Assembly (NCBI RefSeq): GCF_021134715.1
Contig: NC_060026.1
Location: 9,725,001 to 9,789,000, forward strand
Length of the DNA: 64,000 nt
DNA from: Daphnia pulex
Lineage: Eukaryota; Arthropoda; Branchiopoda; Diplostraca; Daphniidae
Direction of reading: 5' to 3'
Shown: one piece after another, positions 31,872 to 43,611 of the stretch
Layout: each line of letters begins with the position of its first letter
Position numbering within the stretch: the stretch's first letter is position 1
The notes under the pieces: generated by a model
Told to the model about the DNA's origin: nothing
Database searches by the model: none
Seen by the model: the letters and a program-made list of their open reading frames with translations, nothing else
Program-made: the position numbers and the translations under genes

Positions 31872-33564
31872 GCGTCACGTTTTTACAAACAACACAATCA
31901 ACCGGGCCAAACAGAATTGATATCCTACTTTGGGACGAAAAAGTCAAACAGTTCGCTCAGTTGCTACTGTCAGGGTCTCGAGATCAAGGACTCGATAGCC
32001 TAACAAATGCTCCTACAACAAATACTATTCTATCAGCGATAAACTCGATCTCAGGCAACAACGTATCTGAGAATCTTTGTTCTTCGAACTCTCGTGTGTT
32101 AACCAACACCTCGCCTAGTTCCAGAAGAGTTGTAGGTGACACTATTAGTACGTCTACCAGTGCAAACCAGTGCATCGAAGCGTCTGATGTATATCGTTGA
32201 TACCGAAACTGGTTGTAATAATAAGCAGCAAGACCAAATAACCTCGAATACTGTTCCGAATCCACCATTGAAAAATTCTCCTTCGTCTACAGTGGCTCCG
32301 CGGCTAAGCCAGTTGAATATTCATTTTGAGCAATCTCCGGATTCGGCATCAGGGAATCATCAGCTACAAAGTAACTTGAATGTTGATTTCGAACATTCGG
32401 TTAATACAACAGGAATTCAACCAGGCAACTTGAAGGTTGTGTCTCGACCATCCGTGACATCATCAGAGACTGCTGAGCAACTACTGAGGTTAAAAGCCTT
32501 TTCTCAGCATCCACAGAATTCTACAACTTCTTTTGACACTATGCAGCAATCTACCAACTCGCAGGTTGTCTCTCGACCTACAGAAACATCCTCGGATACT
32601 GCTGAGCAATTAATAAAGTTAAATGTTGTTTCTCGTCAGTCAGAGAATTTGTCGGACATCCTTCAGCATTCAAACCAATTTAATCATATCGCTCAAAACA
32701 ACACTTCGTTTATAACTGGCATTCCTCATGACAACTTTCGTCATGTCTTCCCTTTTCAGTACAATACCTTTACGAATCAACAAAACCCAAAATTTGTCCG
32801 CGCATCTCACACGCACATTAATTCTAATTATCAATTGCCACATCATACCACTAACATCGGCCATTACTCTCAGCAACCACTTGTTCCGTCTCACATGTCT
32901 CGACAAACCAGTTACTTTCCAGTGACTTCTCAACCACCAATTGTTCCGTCTCACATGCCACAGCAAACCAGTTATTTTCCAGTGACTTCTAAGCCTCCAC
33001 TTATTTCGTCTCAAACTACTCAACAGACAACTTTCTTTAATGGGAAATCTCAACAAAAAACGATGTCATCCACAACCGCTCGGCAGACTAACCTACTTGA
33101 GCTCATACAGTCAAAACAATACGATGACGACTTGTCATGTGAAAACAACAACGAAGAAAATTCATCCCAACCAAATATACAAAGATATGGATCAAGTACA
33201 TTCAAGCAAGTCCCATTTCCTATTGAACATCATGAAGAATACGATTTGGCATTACAGAAACTGCAACCTTCAACAAAGACGAGAAAGACTATTATTCAGC
33301 GTAATCTCGCTAAAGGTAATTTTTAAATCTCATTATAGTTTAATGAGGTATTTTATTTTAATAATATTAGACTTTGATTCAGTTCAGGAAAATTTCGGCG
33401 AACCAGTAGCCGAAAAAGACGAAAATCAAAGCGACGACGAGGTCGACGAAGACACGAAAGTTGACGATCAGAATGATTCAACATCGGATGATGAGCATAA
33501 TATACAGACCACGACAAAGAATGAAAAGACAAAGAAGACGTATGCATATTGGTTACATTATTAA
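31872..33564 (+). pseudogene. Element I accessory gene A (Ser/Thr/Gln-rich repeat protein)
   Basis: An N-terminal stretch around 31915-32200 (ILLWDEKVKQFAQLLLSG) aligns by eye with gene A of Element V. The frame shifts near 32180 into a 396-residue frame (32136-33326) rich in Ser, Thr, Gln and Asn, with repeats such as VVSRP-TSSDTAEQL and SQPPIVPSHMPQQT. After an intron (33318-33370) an acidic tail with EDENQSDDEVDED follows, ending KTKKT. No enzyme motif. The composition suggests a disordered DNA- or chromatin-associated protein, but function is unknown. Confidence 0.5.
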
Positions 33565-33616
33565 TAATCTCGATTTTAGTAGGACATACATCTCGCATCG
33601 CTGCAACCATGAACAA

Positions 33617-34375
33617 TTATCTTTTTTTTTCGTTTCTTGCACACTATGAAATTGTCAATAACGATCCGGAAGGTCTCACAGCTGAGTAGAAACTGTCAAA
33701 GATTCTAGGGAAGAAGTGCAAATCCCACAACCAGGATTTTGTTATTTGGCTTGAAGACAACATTATTTTTATCGCATTAATTTTTTATTATTCCAGGAAC
33801 GAGCCCATCTTAACCTATACAGCACTAACAAATGGGATCCTATCGAAAATCCACATCATGCTGCTTTCCTAGCGAAGTATCATAAATACACAGCAGTGGT
33901 CGAAGATGCACACCCCTGTCCTTTCTCAAGACAAGAATTGCGTCTGTGTTCTCGAGTGGTTATTACGACCCTAACACAAACACGCGTTCGTATCCAGCCC
34001 GTCGAAAGAAACTGACTTCTCTACGTGGCGAATCCCGCCAATTGAATCCTGACGATGAGGACGACGATGTAGCCATTGACGACGATCAAAAAAATTCTAA
34101 GCAGTTATCGAAGTATACAAAAACAATTAAAAAGGGCTCCACTTCAACAGCGAAATCATCCAAAACCACTCCGGCGAAAAAACTGGTGACAATAACAAGA
34201 AGATGGCATCAATGGCTCAAACCAATACATCTAAGCCTGTAAAAGCCAGTGGACCGATCCATGCGGCAAAACAAGCACAGAAGCCAGTGTCATCTCAAAA
34301 TTTTCAACAAAATAAAGTAGAAAAGGCTCTTCAAGTTCCAGTTAGCAAACCACTACGCCTAGAAGAACCACTGGA
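33617..34375 (+). pseudogene. Element I accessory gene B, 5' part
   Basis: Begins MNNYLFFF; a conserved KSHNQDFVIWLED block (about 33725-33765) matches FHNQDLTIWLED in Element V gene B. An in-frame TAG at 33686 breaks it. Later parts are acidic (NPDDEDDDVAIDDD) and Lys/Ser/Thr-rich, then a Pro/Gln/Lys-rich segment in another frame. Coding sequence is cut at 34375 by Element II and seems to resume at 42259. Confidence 0.55.
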
Positions 34376-34386
34376 CACAGCAAAAC

Positions 34387-35090
34387 TTTCTACACCTTTT
34401 TTACTCTCATTCTACACTTTCTTACACTCTCAAGTGTAATAATTACACTAATTTACACTTTCTTACACGTTAATTGTGATCGTGTATAACATTACACTGT
34501 AGTTACACTATAATTACACTATGAATTCATCGAAAATTACACCATTTTACACTTTTTTACACCTTCCAATTTTTTTATCGACAACCAGTATAACTTTACA
34601 CTTAGATTACACCATAATTACACTTCAATTTTGTCGATTTGTGGTGTAAAATATTACACTTACTATTGTATTTTGTCGTTTTACACTGAAATTACACCTT
34701 CGTTACACTTACTGCAGTGACTGACGTTATTTACACTATTTTTAAACCGTTGAGTGTAATAAAGGTGTAAATTCTGCATGGTTGTTTGAAGTGTAAAAAA
34801 TTACACTACTTACCGAATTTGTTCAATTTACACGATTATTACACCCATTATACACTTACAGTTAATACCGGCTTTAATTACACTAGAATTACACCATTTA
34901 GTGTAATAAAGGTGTAAATTCTGCATACATTACACCTTTAGTAAGAATTACACTAAAATTACACTTTCTGTTCTGATTCGGGTAATATAGGTAAACTAAG
35001 TGTAATATATGTATATATTACACTTAGTTTACAAGATTTGGAATAATATTAGTGTAATTATCATCAAATTTACACCATATACACGCATTT
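34387..35090. repeat. Element II left subterminal TTACAC array
   Basis: About 700 bp crowded with more than twenty copies of TTACAC or its complement at irregular spacing, mostly TTACAC-oriented. It contains no gene. The right-end array (41820-42250) has the opposite orientation. It may bind transposase or an accessory zinc-finger protein. Confidence 0.9.
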
Positions 35091-35186
35091 TTTTCTATTT
35101 CGATCGTATTTTACTCGTCTGTTACGCTCAATTATATTGCTTTATTGATAAACGATTTCAATTGAATCTGAAAACAAACAATATGA

Positions 35187-36590
35187 TTAAGACTTTGGCG
35201 GAAAGCACGGAGACTTTGTGAAGTGCTTATAGTTATTGAGTACCCATCGATACAAACTGGAGTTGCCGAACTGCTCACTCAGAACATCAACATAGTATAA
35301 ATGATGTAAAGTTGGTCGGGGTCTCTGCTCGTAAAAAAGAGTTGTCCTCGTTAGGTTTGGTTTTGTATCATCATATTTCCACCTAGCGCAGTTGTCACCG
35401 TCCTTTTCTTTCAAAAGTGCCGCAGATGTGAAGTGCTTGTCCGCATGAAAAACTTCGGCTATCAATACATAAATATGTGTATCCTTCTCGTTTTCTTTGA
35501 TTCTAATGATATCCGGAGGGATGAAACTTTCTGCAGCTGACTTTCTGATGCTGAAGCTTAGGATTGGGTTTTTCCGCACTAAATATTTCGTTTCCATGTA
35601 GGAGAAGCTGGACTCGATGCACATGACATTATCTTTGCTGTCCTCGGCGTCGTCTTGATCTGCGTCATTGATTCGATTGTCTTTTCTTGTACTAGAAGGA
35701 TTACAGCATTTCTTGTGCATCGAAGATCTTCCCGAGAAGCATTGCTTGTAAAGTTCATAATTGTCCAAAAACAAGCGCGGCTTCAGTCTTAAAGTTGTGT
35801 CCTTTTGCTCTGTTAGAAGAGATGTGGAGCTGCTAAACTCTCCTTGGGTAATCGGTAGATTTAAATAAAAGAAGTATTGGGATTTATTTCTTCTAGTTTT
35901 TACTTCTGCCGCATTCAGCCTCCCACAACAAGGAACTGCAAGGTCCTTCATCCACAATAAATCTCCAAGCTCCGAACCACTGCTCCGCTGCGTCTTTGTA
36001 CTCAGGTATAGTACTCGCAGGTGATGAGATACATTCAGATAAGCAAAAAAGGTAACTGGTGAATTTGTGTGAGTCGGTAGATTTTTGCCGTACACTGTTG
36101 CGAAGCTCATAGCACGTATCTGTATCTTTTTCGGTGATGAAATTGTAAATTATTTTGATTAATGTTATGAACATGTTGTCATTATGCACGCTAGAGAGGA
36201 CAATGTTTGGGTCATATTGAAATGTTGCATGGTTTAATAAGATAGCGTAGAATGAAAATAAAACGCAATCTAAAGCACAATCTAATACGCTATTCCGCAA
36301 GAAAGTTGGAGCATTTGCATCCTTTTTTTCGATGGGGGCTTCATTCCTTTCCCGTATTTGGGTAATTTCTTCGAGCGTTCATTATTATGGAATATTTCCC
36401 AATCTTCTTTGGAAATGAATGGCTTCAATGGCTGAGGAGCCAGTAGTACTTCTTGTCCACTTGCATCGTTGCTAGAGGATAATGTTATTTTTTCTTCTTG
36501 ATCGTCATCATGGCTTTCCATTCCAAAAGATAATCGTCGCGGGGTATGTGAAAGCAGATCTAAAGGTAAACGTCTTCCATCATCAGGCAC
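35187..36590 (-). pseudogene. USP-like (C19) deubiquitinase candidate, Element II
   Basis: An N-terminal acidic segment (36282-36590) leads, after a frame change in a T7 run near 36330, into FLRNSVLDCALDCVLFSFYA, a possible Cys box. A second frame change near 35900 leads into the 35187-36110 frame. Its C-terminal part has HFTSAALLKEKDGDNCARW followed by KYDD, resembling the His box of USP peptidases (HYTA...W...FDD), then YYVDVL. It holds the place that Ulp1 holds in Elements I and V. Family assignment rests on these two boxes only; an unrelated Cys protease is possible. Confidence 0.4.
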
Positions 36591-36762
36591 ATCTACAACA
36601 GATATCGCTGAGAAAGTCTTCGTTGTTGTTATGTGTTCGGGTGTTCTTCATGCAGGGTTTAGCGATATAGTTGTAGTCTGTAAGGGAGTTGTGTTAGATC
36701 CAAGATTGTTTAGTAGATCGCTTAGCCTTGACGTACATGATCTGGTAATGTTTGCCCACTCG

Positions 36763-39700
36763 TCAGTGTGAACCCCAGAGATAGAATGAAGCAAGAGCGA
36801 TCGAACTGTCTAAACTATTTTGCGAGCGCCGCATCGAGAACAATGTCAATGAATCACTGAGATCGTGTTGATCTGGAAAAGTGTTAAATGAACGTTCGGC
36901 AGCGTTGCTATCTATCAACTGATTGTTCACCCATGATGGAGGGTCGAAAACATGAGACACTTGAATTGGGTTGATGTTAGCGAATGGGTCATTTAATTTG
37001 TCGAACTCTTCCAGTGACGATCGCGCAGCTGATTGTACATGTAAATCAGCTGCAGGTGCACTCGAAGACGTTTGTGAAGAAGATGCGTGTGGAGATGATG
37101 GTGCGGAATCAGGTACATGTGGAGACGAAGGCCGGGAAATTTGCGGAGAAGTTGGTGGGAAACATTCTTGATCAGCTTCTGAAGGCAGTTGCTGCCGATC
37201 ATTTTTTGTTTTTTTTTTGCTGGTGAAGAGTCAACATGATCGTGGGGCATAGGTCTTTTCTTCGACGACCGACCTATTATTTGGCTGTTGGTATCAATGG
37301 CAGCGCTTTTTAAGAATGCTTGATCAAAGGAAAGATCCCCGTACCCCTCATCTTCGATCTCCTCGTAGGAGTAAGAAGGTTTCTTTCTCGCTGGGGCTTG
37401 GCGTTTTTTAATAGAGCCCCCTTCATCTTTAGTTTGCGCTGCGTTTGATTTGTTGTTCGCAGATGAAACTTTGACATCTGAGACTTTCGCAACTGAAACT
37501 TTCGAAGTTAGAGTCGTTATCTTGGATGTCAGCATCTTCTTAACACTGTGATTGTCTTTGTTTGTCGCTGCTTCTCTTAGATTCTTTTCGGTGATGCGAC
37601 CTTTCTTCACAGAACCAAATTGATTTCGAGGAACGAAAGGCTTTGATCCAGTATCCTTTGAACCATTCTCCAGGAAGTTGGAGGTTGGTTCCCAGGGAGC
37701 ATAAGTAATGGGACCATGTCCCAATCGAATAACACACCAAGAGACAGGATTGGAAAGAAGGTCGTGCTCCACAAGAACAATTTTTCGATGGATTAGTTGT
37801 TGTGGCTGAATTAAAAGACGCTCAAACTCGTACAATTTTTCAGAATCAACGAACCAGGATCCGAAAGCACCAATTCTCAATTTTCGAACAACAAAAAACC
37901 AAAATATTTTGTTTTTTCCAAGAGAAACAGATAACAAGTGCTTGACAACACAGAAAAAAGGAAAATCTCGTTCATTTGATTGCATATTAAAAACTTTAGA
38001 TTCGCGGGGTTGATCTTCCCCGCTCACTAATTCAATATACGCATCGCTAGATAGAAGCCCTTGCTCGCGTTTAAGACAACCAATGTCGCCGTCGCCAACA
38101 GACAGTTTGTGATATTCTATTATAGATATACTCAAAGATGACAACGAATTAAAATCCTGTATGGTAGGATCACGACGTAATGTTTGTTCGACAGTGTCGA
38201 CAACGTAAGGCTTAAAGTCTCTCGGGGTTAATTTCTTTCCTTTCAATGTGGCTCTGGCGATATTAGGATCGTTGCTGTCACTGTATTCAGGATCATATAC
38301 ATCGTTATCCATGATTCCGAACTTTTGAGCGAAGCGAGCTAAATGCTCATGAGCTACCACCGCTTTTGTCATAGAGATTTCAAGATTTTTACCAGATCGG
38401 ACTTGATCAGCTATTACCGCCTGTAAGCGCTCATTAATCATACAAGAGTAACCAGGCAGAGGGCCAAGATCGTATATATAGTTAGCCAGAAGAATCAATA
38501 AAATCCACTGGACACCTTTAAAAGAATTTGAGAAGTTAAAGTCTGTGTCTTTCTGAAGGATCGCGACAGACGTCACTAATCGCTTTCTGAGAGAGATAAT
38601 TGAGTTCTTCGAGTGAGAGAAAAACTGCAATTCATCCATACAGAATAACAATAGAATAAGATACTTGAACGGACGCGTTTTCAATCTATGATTAGGTATA
38701 ACGCAGTTCAGAAGGAAAACAAATCCTTCTCCGCATAAAAGATTTTTTTGTGTTGTTTTGAGAAAGCTCATCCCAGAAATAACTTTTGGAGGGAAACGGT
38801 ACTTCGAAGAAAAATGTATTTTGTCGAATGCATAGTCCATAATATCATGGCCTGCCTTAGTAAGTCGAAGAGGGGAATAATCAGATTTAAGTTCTTCCAC
38901 AATTTTAATTGCACAGTTTGATATGACATGCGCGCTACAATAGACAGCCTGGCGAGCTAAGGGAAACCATGGACAGAATTTAAGAACGGGAACAACAGAC
39001 AGCCAACCATGCTCGTGTTTCGATTGTCTGGCATCAGGGACGCCAGCGGCGACTTGACTCTCATTTGATCTACCATGTCGAATAATTTCGTCGTTATCAC
39101 TATTAACTTTTTAAGGACCAAGCGTACGCAAAGCAGTATTCTGCGAAGCCACTGTAGCTGTTTCAGCAAGTTCTTTTCGAAACCAATGATTAAAAGGAAG
39201 AAGACGCCATACATCATCGTAATGAGGATATATGAGATTTTTTCCTCGAGAATCTACCACTGATCTCCTGACTACCTGCCACGAATGTATTGGAATTAAA
39301 GCTGGCTGTTGAACGTGGCAGGTGTAAATAGGGATCCGTTTGCCATCAGCAGCCAAAATGCTAAGAATAATGCGAACATTCCAAGATTTTCTTGTAGTTT
39401 TATCGACCCACTCGAACGAATGATTGTATAAGTAATTGGCTTCTTTAAGGAAGGGCTTATAATATAAACGTTCGTTCTTTGAGTTCGGACCAGGTATAAA
39501 AAAAGAGCATGCGAAGTTAGCGCGCGTGTAGAAGGGGGAAGAGAAAGAATGGCTTGAAAAATAGGTGAGGATTGGTACTGACCCCCTTGAATGCAATGTT
39601 CACTAACTATTTGCAAGTCTCCGAATGACGCTACTGGAATAATTATAGTATCATCGGATTCGAAGTCGCGCAGTTCTTTACCGACGGTTGCGTTCGAATA

Positions 39701-40430
39701 GAAATCGTCAAAGTAAACGTCGTCAGCATGCGAGGAAGGCTGGTTTTTTATTAGAAGTTTGGAATAACGCTCATCATTAAGGATTGAAAGAACGCCATCT
39801 TTAATAGATCTAGCGTAGAAATTCTTGGGAGCTTTAGAAAAGATTATAATAATAAAGAAATAGCTTCCGTACCAGGTTCGTCTTCCTCAAGCTTTTTATA
39901 ATCTATGCCGCATGAAGGGCATATGCTTCTAGCTTTATCCAAGAAAATGTGATCCTCTTTACCACAAACAATATGATGCTTAAACTGGCCCATTGAATTA
40001 GAAACACCCAAAGCATAAAGACTTGTTTTAAAGGATTTGGGTAGCTGCTCGAGTAAAGGATTCAAAGTCAAGCTATTGAGAAATTCGCAAAGTTTGTTGA
40101 ATGAAGAGTCACTCAAATTAGAAAGAATCTTAATCTTGCATAGATTATATACAATCCAAATAAAAGACGACTTATCTAAGGATTGCGGGGCTAAAGTAGA
40201 TCGAGGCAGCTGCATAATTTGGCCTTTGGATTCTTCGAAGTTGTCACTTTGATCAAGATGGATATTATCTTCACCATAAAATGGTTGTTCGAGTTCACCG
40301 CGATTGTAATCATGATCTTCTCTTGTTTATAACCCGATTCTGGCAAATCTAAGCATACGTCGTCATCGGATTCGCGGGAGAGTTCCTCGCTCGCAGAGGA
40401 GATAGAGGTGTTGTTTCGGATCTTGGCAAG
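36763..40430 (-). pseudogene. tnp2/Plavaka/KDZ-like DDE transposase, Element II
   Basis: Starts with an acidic segment (SRESDDDVCLDLPESGY, about 40350), then a helical N-terminal domain (LSDSSFNKLCEFLNSL, LPKSFKTSLYAL) and a zinc-binding CPSCGIDYKKL near 39905. The core has PIFQAILSLPPSTR (39550), FIPGPNS (39480), WNVRIILSILAADGKR (39360), FPPKVISGMSF (38780) and the late GPLPGYSCMINERLQAVIAD (38440). A long Lys-rich tail ends at 36763. This order fits the tnp2-like family common near KDZ elements. A frame change lies in a T-run near 39505, and there is an in-frame break near 38905-39110, which may be an intron. Catalytic residues were not pinned down. Confidence 0.55.
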
Positions 40431-40730
40431 AGCTTCTCATTGAAGCGATTGGTTCTTCGCAAAGACATTTCTTTCTTCTTCTTTCCATTTGCAAAGTACA
40501 GACTCATGAATCAGACTTGCATTCGAATCAAAATTAGGCATTTAGACTTAGACTGGGAGACATTTAGACTGGGAAGATGGGAAAGTCCCTGCTACAGGCA
40601 CAGCAACAGTCTTCTCAGCCTGACTCAGTCGTAGTTCTCGTAACTCACAAATGATATGTTGAAAGGTAACTAATGTACATAGTCAACATATGTTCTAGGC
40701 ACACAATTTCATCTTTCTTTTATTTCATCG

Positions 40731-41738
40731 ATGGAAGGAGAAGTGCAAGCTAGCGCTAACGAGCAAGTTGCAGAACACAAGAGCAATGTAGCTCTACGTT
40801 TTCAATTCAACAATGGACTTATCCGAGGCTTCACTTGCGGATTGGAAGATGAAGTAAAACGAAGTCGTCATCAAATTTATTGGGACATTCGGGCTTTGGA
40901 AAAGGGATTTGGAAATGCTTTGGAACCAAGTAAGTCATCTCATGCCTTATTTATATTGCTTGTAGTTCGTCTTTTGCCGATGTCCCAATGCACCTCTTCC
41001 ACTCCAAACAAGGCAGCTCCTCGGAAACAAGCAAATCGCTCGGTATGTTATAACTATATGTAATTATTTTGTTTACGCTAGCTTTTACCTTCAGAATTGG
41101 AGGACATAAATGAGGATGAAGAAAAATTGATTACTGCGACAGCATTAACTCGGCAGAAGAAAGAACATCAGTGTCAAAACTCACGTTGCTAAATATTTCC
41201 AAGAGTAAGTATTGCTTCTCGTATTCCTAACTTTGAATTATTTTTATAGTACTGGCGATGAGTGGTGTACGTGGAAGAGTTTAAAGGCGAAGTATAGCGA
41301 TACAATCATCAAGACAGTCGTCAAAGACTGCGAGCCTTTCTTGCACCACTATGCAAAGGATGAAAAGAAAAAATTCGTTGATTCGCTCGATACTGCTTCA
41401 ACAACCACGTGAAGTATGTTTACTACAAAGTAAAACCCAAACGAGAAAGCGATACAAGGAGTCCTCTGTCTAAGTCCTCTTCTTCGGGACAAACAAGTGA
41501 TCTCCTCTTTGACGCAGAAGATCAGGACGAAGATGGAGAGCCGAATGGCGAAGATGATACAGTTAAAGAACAAGACAACGAAAATGATGATGCCGATGAG
41601 GAAGAGTTATTCGCTCAGATTAAACAACTCCAAGAAAGAGCCGCGGCCAAGAAAAGAAAATCCGCGAGCTCTAGTGAATCATATTCATCAAGAGGTGCAA
41701 AGGCGCCGAGAAGAGGCTCAGCGAAAGGCACGAAATAA
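40731..41738 (+). CDS. Element II accessory gene (unrecognised, acidic/basic C-terminus)
   Basis: Plus-strand spliced gene diverging from the transposase. Exon 1 (from 40731) starts MEGEVQASANEQ and includes RHQIYWDIRALEKGFGNAL. Middle parts include EDINEDEEKLITATALTR (41100) and DEWCTWKSLKAKYSDTIIK (41250). The last part (about 41409-41738) is Ser-rich, then acidic (EDQDEDGEPNGEDD), then has a coiled-coil-like LFAQIKQLQERAAAKKRK and a basic tail. Exact exon joins are uncertain. No family recognised; acidic then basic tails recur in the accessory genes of the other elements. Confidence 0.5.
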
Positions 41739-41819
41739 AAAGATTTATATTTATTGCCGGCGATTTATTTAAATAAAATATTTCTTGAAAATTTGAAATA
41801 ACTGAGCGTAAGCTAGGAG

Positions 41820-42250
41820 CGTGTAAATATTACACGATTGCATGCGGGAATATTTACACCATTAAGTGTAAATAAAGTGCTAGTAGCAGTGTAATTTTTG
41901 CCCAAAAAGTGTAATTTATGCCACAGGTTAACCGAGCGACGGTGTAAAATTGACACAATCGAGTGTAAAATATTTACAAAAATTACAACCGATAGTGTAA
42001 TTTCTACACTTTATAATGTAATTTCTACAATATTTGGTGTAATTTCTACACTTTTTGGTGTAAATTTTGCCACCGAACCGTGTAAATAGTTTAAAAATGT
42101 CCATTATTGGTGTAATATTTCCGGTGTAAAACGGTGTAAATTTGGTGTAAACTGAGTGTAAAACTGAGTGTAAGGAAGTGTTAACACCTTGCAGAATTTC
42201 CACGATTACACTATGGTGTAAAAAAAGTGTAATTCGGAGTGTAGAAAGTT
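41820..42250. repeat. Element II right subterminal GTGTAA array
   Basis: About 430 bp dense in GTGTAA (complement of TTACAC), the mirror image of the left array. It ends in the TIR at 42258. Confidence 0.9.
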
Positions 42251-42258
42251 TTGCTGTG

Positions 42259-43489
42259 GAGTCACTTAGCATCGAGTAACAACTTGCTTACTACAAAGCG
42301 CTTGCCAATAGCCTACACAATAAAATCAGTAAATAGTCAATGTATGCCTTATTCGTTTGTTTAGACGGTCAATCACCACAAGCCATGAGCAAAGCAATAT
42401 TCGACGACAAAGCTAAAGACTACAACGACCCCACGACAAACCTTAAAGCCAAACAGGTCATGTGTATCACGACACTAATAATGAATTACATAGGCTCTTG
42501 CTGTCCTAGCATTGAAGACCATTCAACCTCCGCCTGCCGGCAAAACAACAAAAAAAGCAGAAAGGACAACCAAAGCCACCACCCCCAACAGCAGTACAGC
42601 GGGTGTCAGTCAAAATGACTGGTAAGCCTCCTCCGAAAAAGACTCCCGCAAAGAATTCGTGGAATGAAATGGAGGTGGAGTGTGTGAAGGAAACTTGTTT
42701 TGCGAGTTATCTGGATTCTGCAGACGAACGCAATAAAAAGCAAGCACTCGTAAGTAGTACCTATATTTTCTTTATGAATACAAAAAGGCCAAAAAAGCTA
42801 CACTCGATTCTGACCAACGGGCACAAGAACGGGTAAATCACGCGTTGACAGTTATTATATCTAATTTTCACAGCATGAAAACTTTGTCCAAGGAAAGTCG
42901 TAAGAGACACAGAAAAAGCAAAAGAGAGAAGAATCACCATATTCTGTATACAGCGATGAACCCGACGGAGATGAGGAAGATGTCGAGGACATCGAAGAAT
43001 TGGACTTAACTGTCGATGAACCGGAATCAAATACAAGCGATTATTGGAAAACAGTAGACAAAGACGGCGACTATCTATTCTGTTATCACTGCCTTGACAC
43101 CAAAGGAATCGAAGTATACTGCTGCGACACCATCGGATGCCACAAGGCCTCACTTAGAGTGCAGTCATGCAATAGACAAAGCAAACCACAAAGTAAAGTC
43201 ACTTGATCCACTTTCTGACGACAATTGGGAGTGCCATTATTGTGCGGGGTTCCCCGGCCTGGTGTCAGACCCCCTTAAAGAGTTCATGAAGTTGGTAGCG
43301 AAACAAAAGAAGAAAGAGAACACTAGAAAGCCTACTACTACCGCGCCAACCAGTGTATCTCCAAAGAAAACGACGAGAAAGGAACCAAGGAAAGAGCATC
43401 ACCAGTAAAGAATCAACGACAGCGTAAAATTACTAACGAACGACCAACGAAATTAAGCAAAATCGATCAGAAGCCAAAGAAGTAAAACA
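42259..43489 (+). pseudogene. Element I accessory gene B, 3' part with PHD finger
   Basis: Resumes after Element II with YKALANSLHNKI (42280-42320). Further exons follow: SKAIFDDKAKDYND (42385), then GKPPPKKTPAK...CFASYLDSADERNKKQA (42615-42750), which matches an exon of Element V. An acidic segment (DGDEEDVEDIEELD) leads to a PHD-type zinc finger: FCYHC (43080), VYCCD, HLECSH and WECHYC (43230). PHD fingers usually read histone tails. A frame change near 43145 splits the finger between the CC and HLEC ligand pairs. A Lys/Arg-rich tail follows. Confidence 0.6.
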
Positions 43490-43611
43490 GTCACTCTTAC
43501 AAGTGATGTTAACAAGAAGTGCCCTGCTCCTGCATATTACTTATGGCCTTTTACAATTGCTTTATATTTTTTAAATTGCAATTAAAATTCCATATGATAG
43601 CCAGTGTTGAA
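43490..43611. other. Short spacer before the Element I right array
   Basis: AT-rich, non-coding. Nothing recognised. Confidence 0.4.

Larger units (their letters stand above)
34376..42258. mobile_element. Element II: 7.9-kb transposon nested in Element I (tnp2/KDZ-like transposase + USP-like gene)
   Basis: Both ends share the 20-bp TIR CACAGCAAAACTTTCTACAC (34376 onward; inverted to 42258), followed inward by arrays of TTACAC (left) or its complement GTGTAA (right). Genes: USP-like and tnp2-like transposase on the minus strand, one spliced accessory gene on the plus strand. It interrupts gene B of Element I. No convincing target-site duplication: GGA occurs at both junctions but overlaps the TIR at the right end. 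Confidence 0.75.

Noticed and set aside
32670-33056. Minus-strand Arg/Trp-rich frame opposite gene A of Element I
   Set aside because: Antisense shadow of the repetitive Ser/Thr/Gln-rich plus-strand frame.
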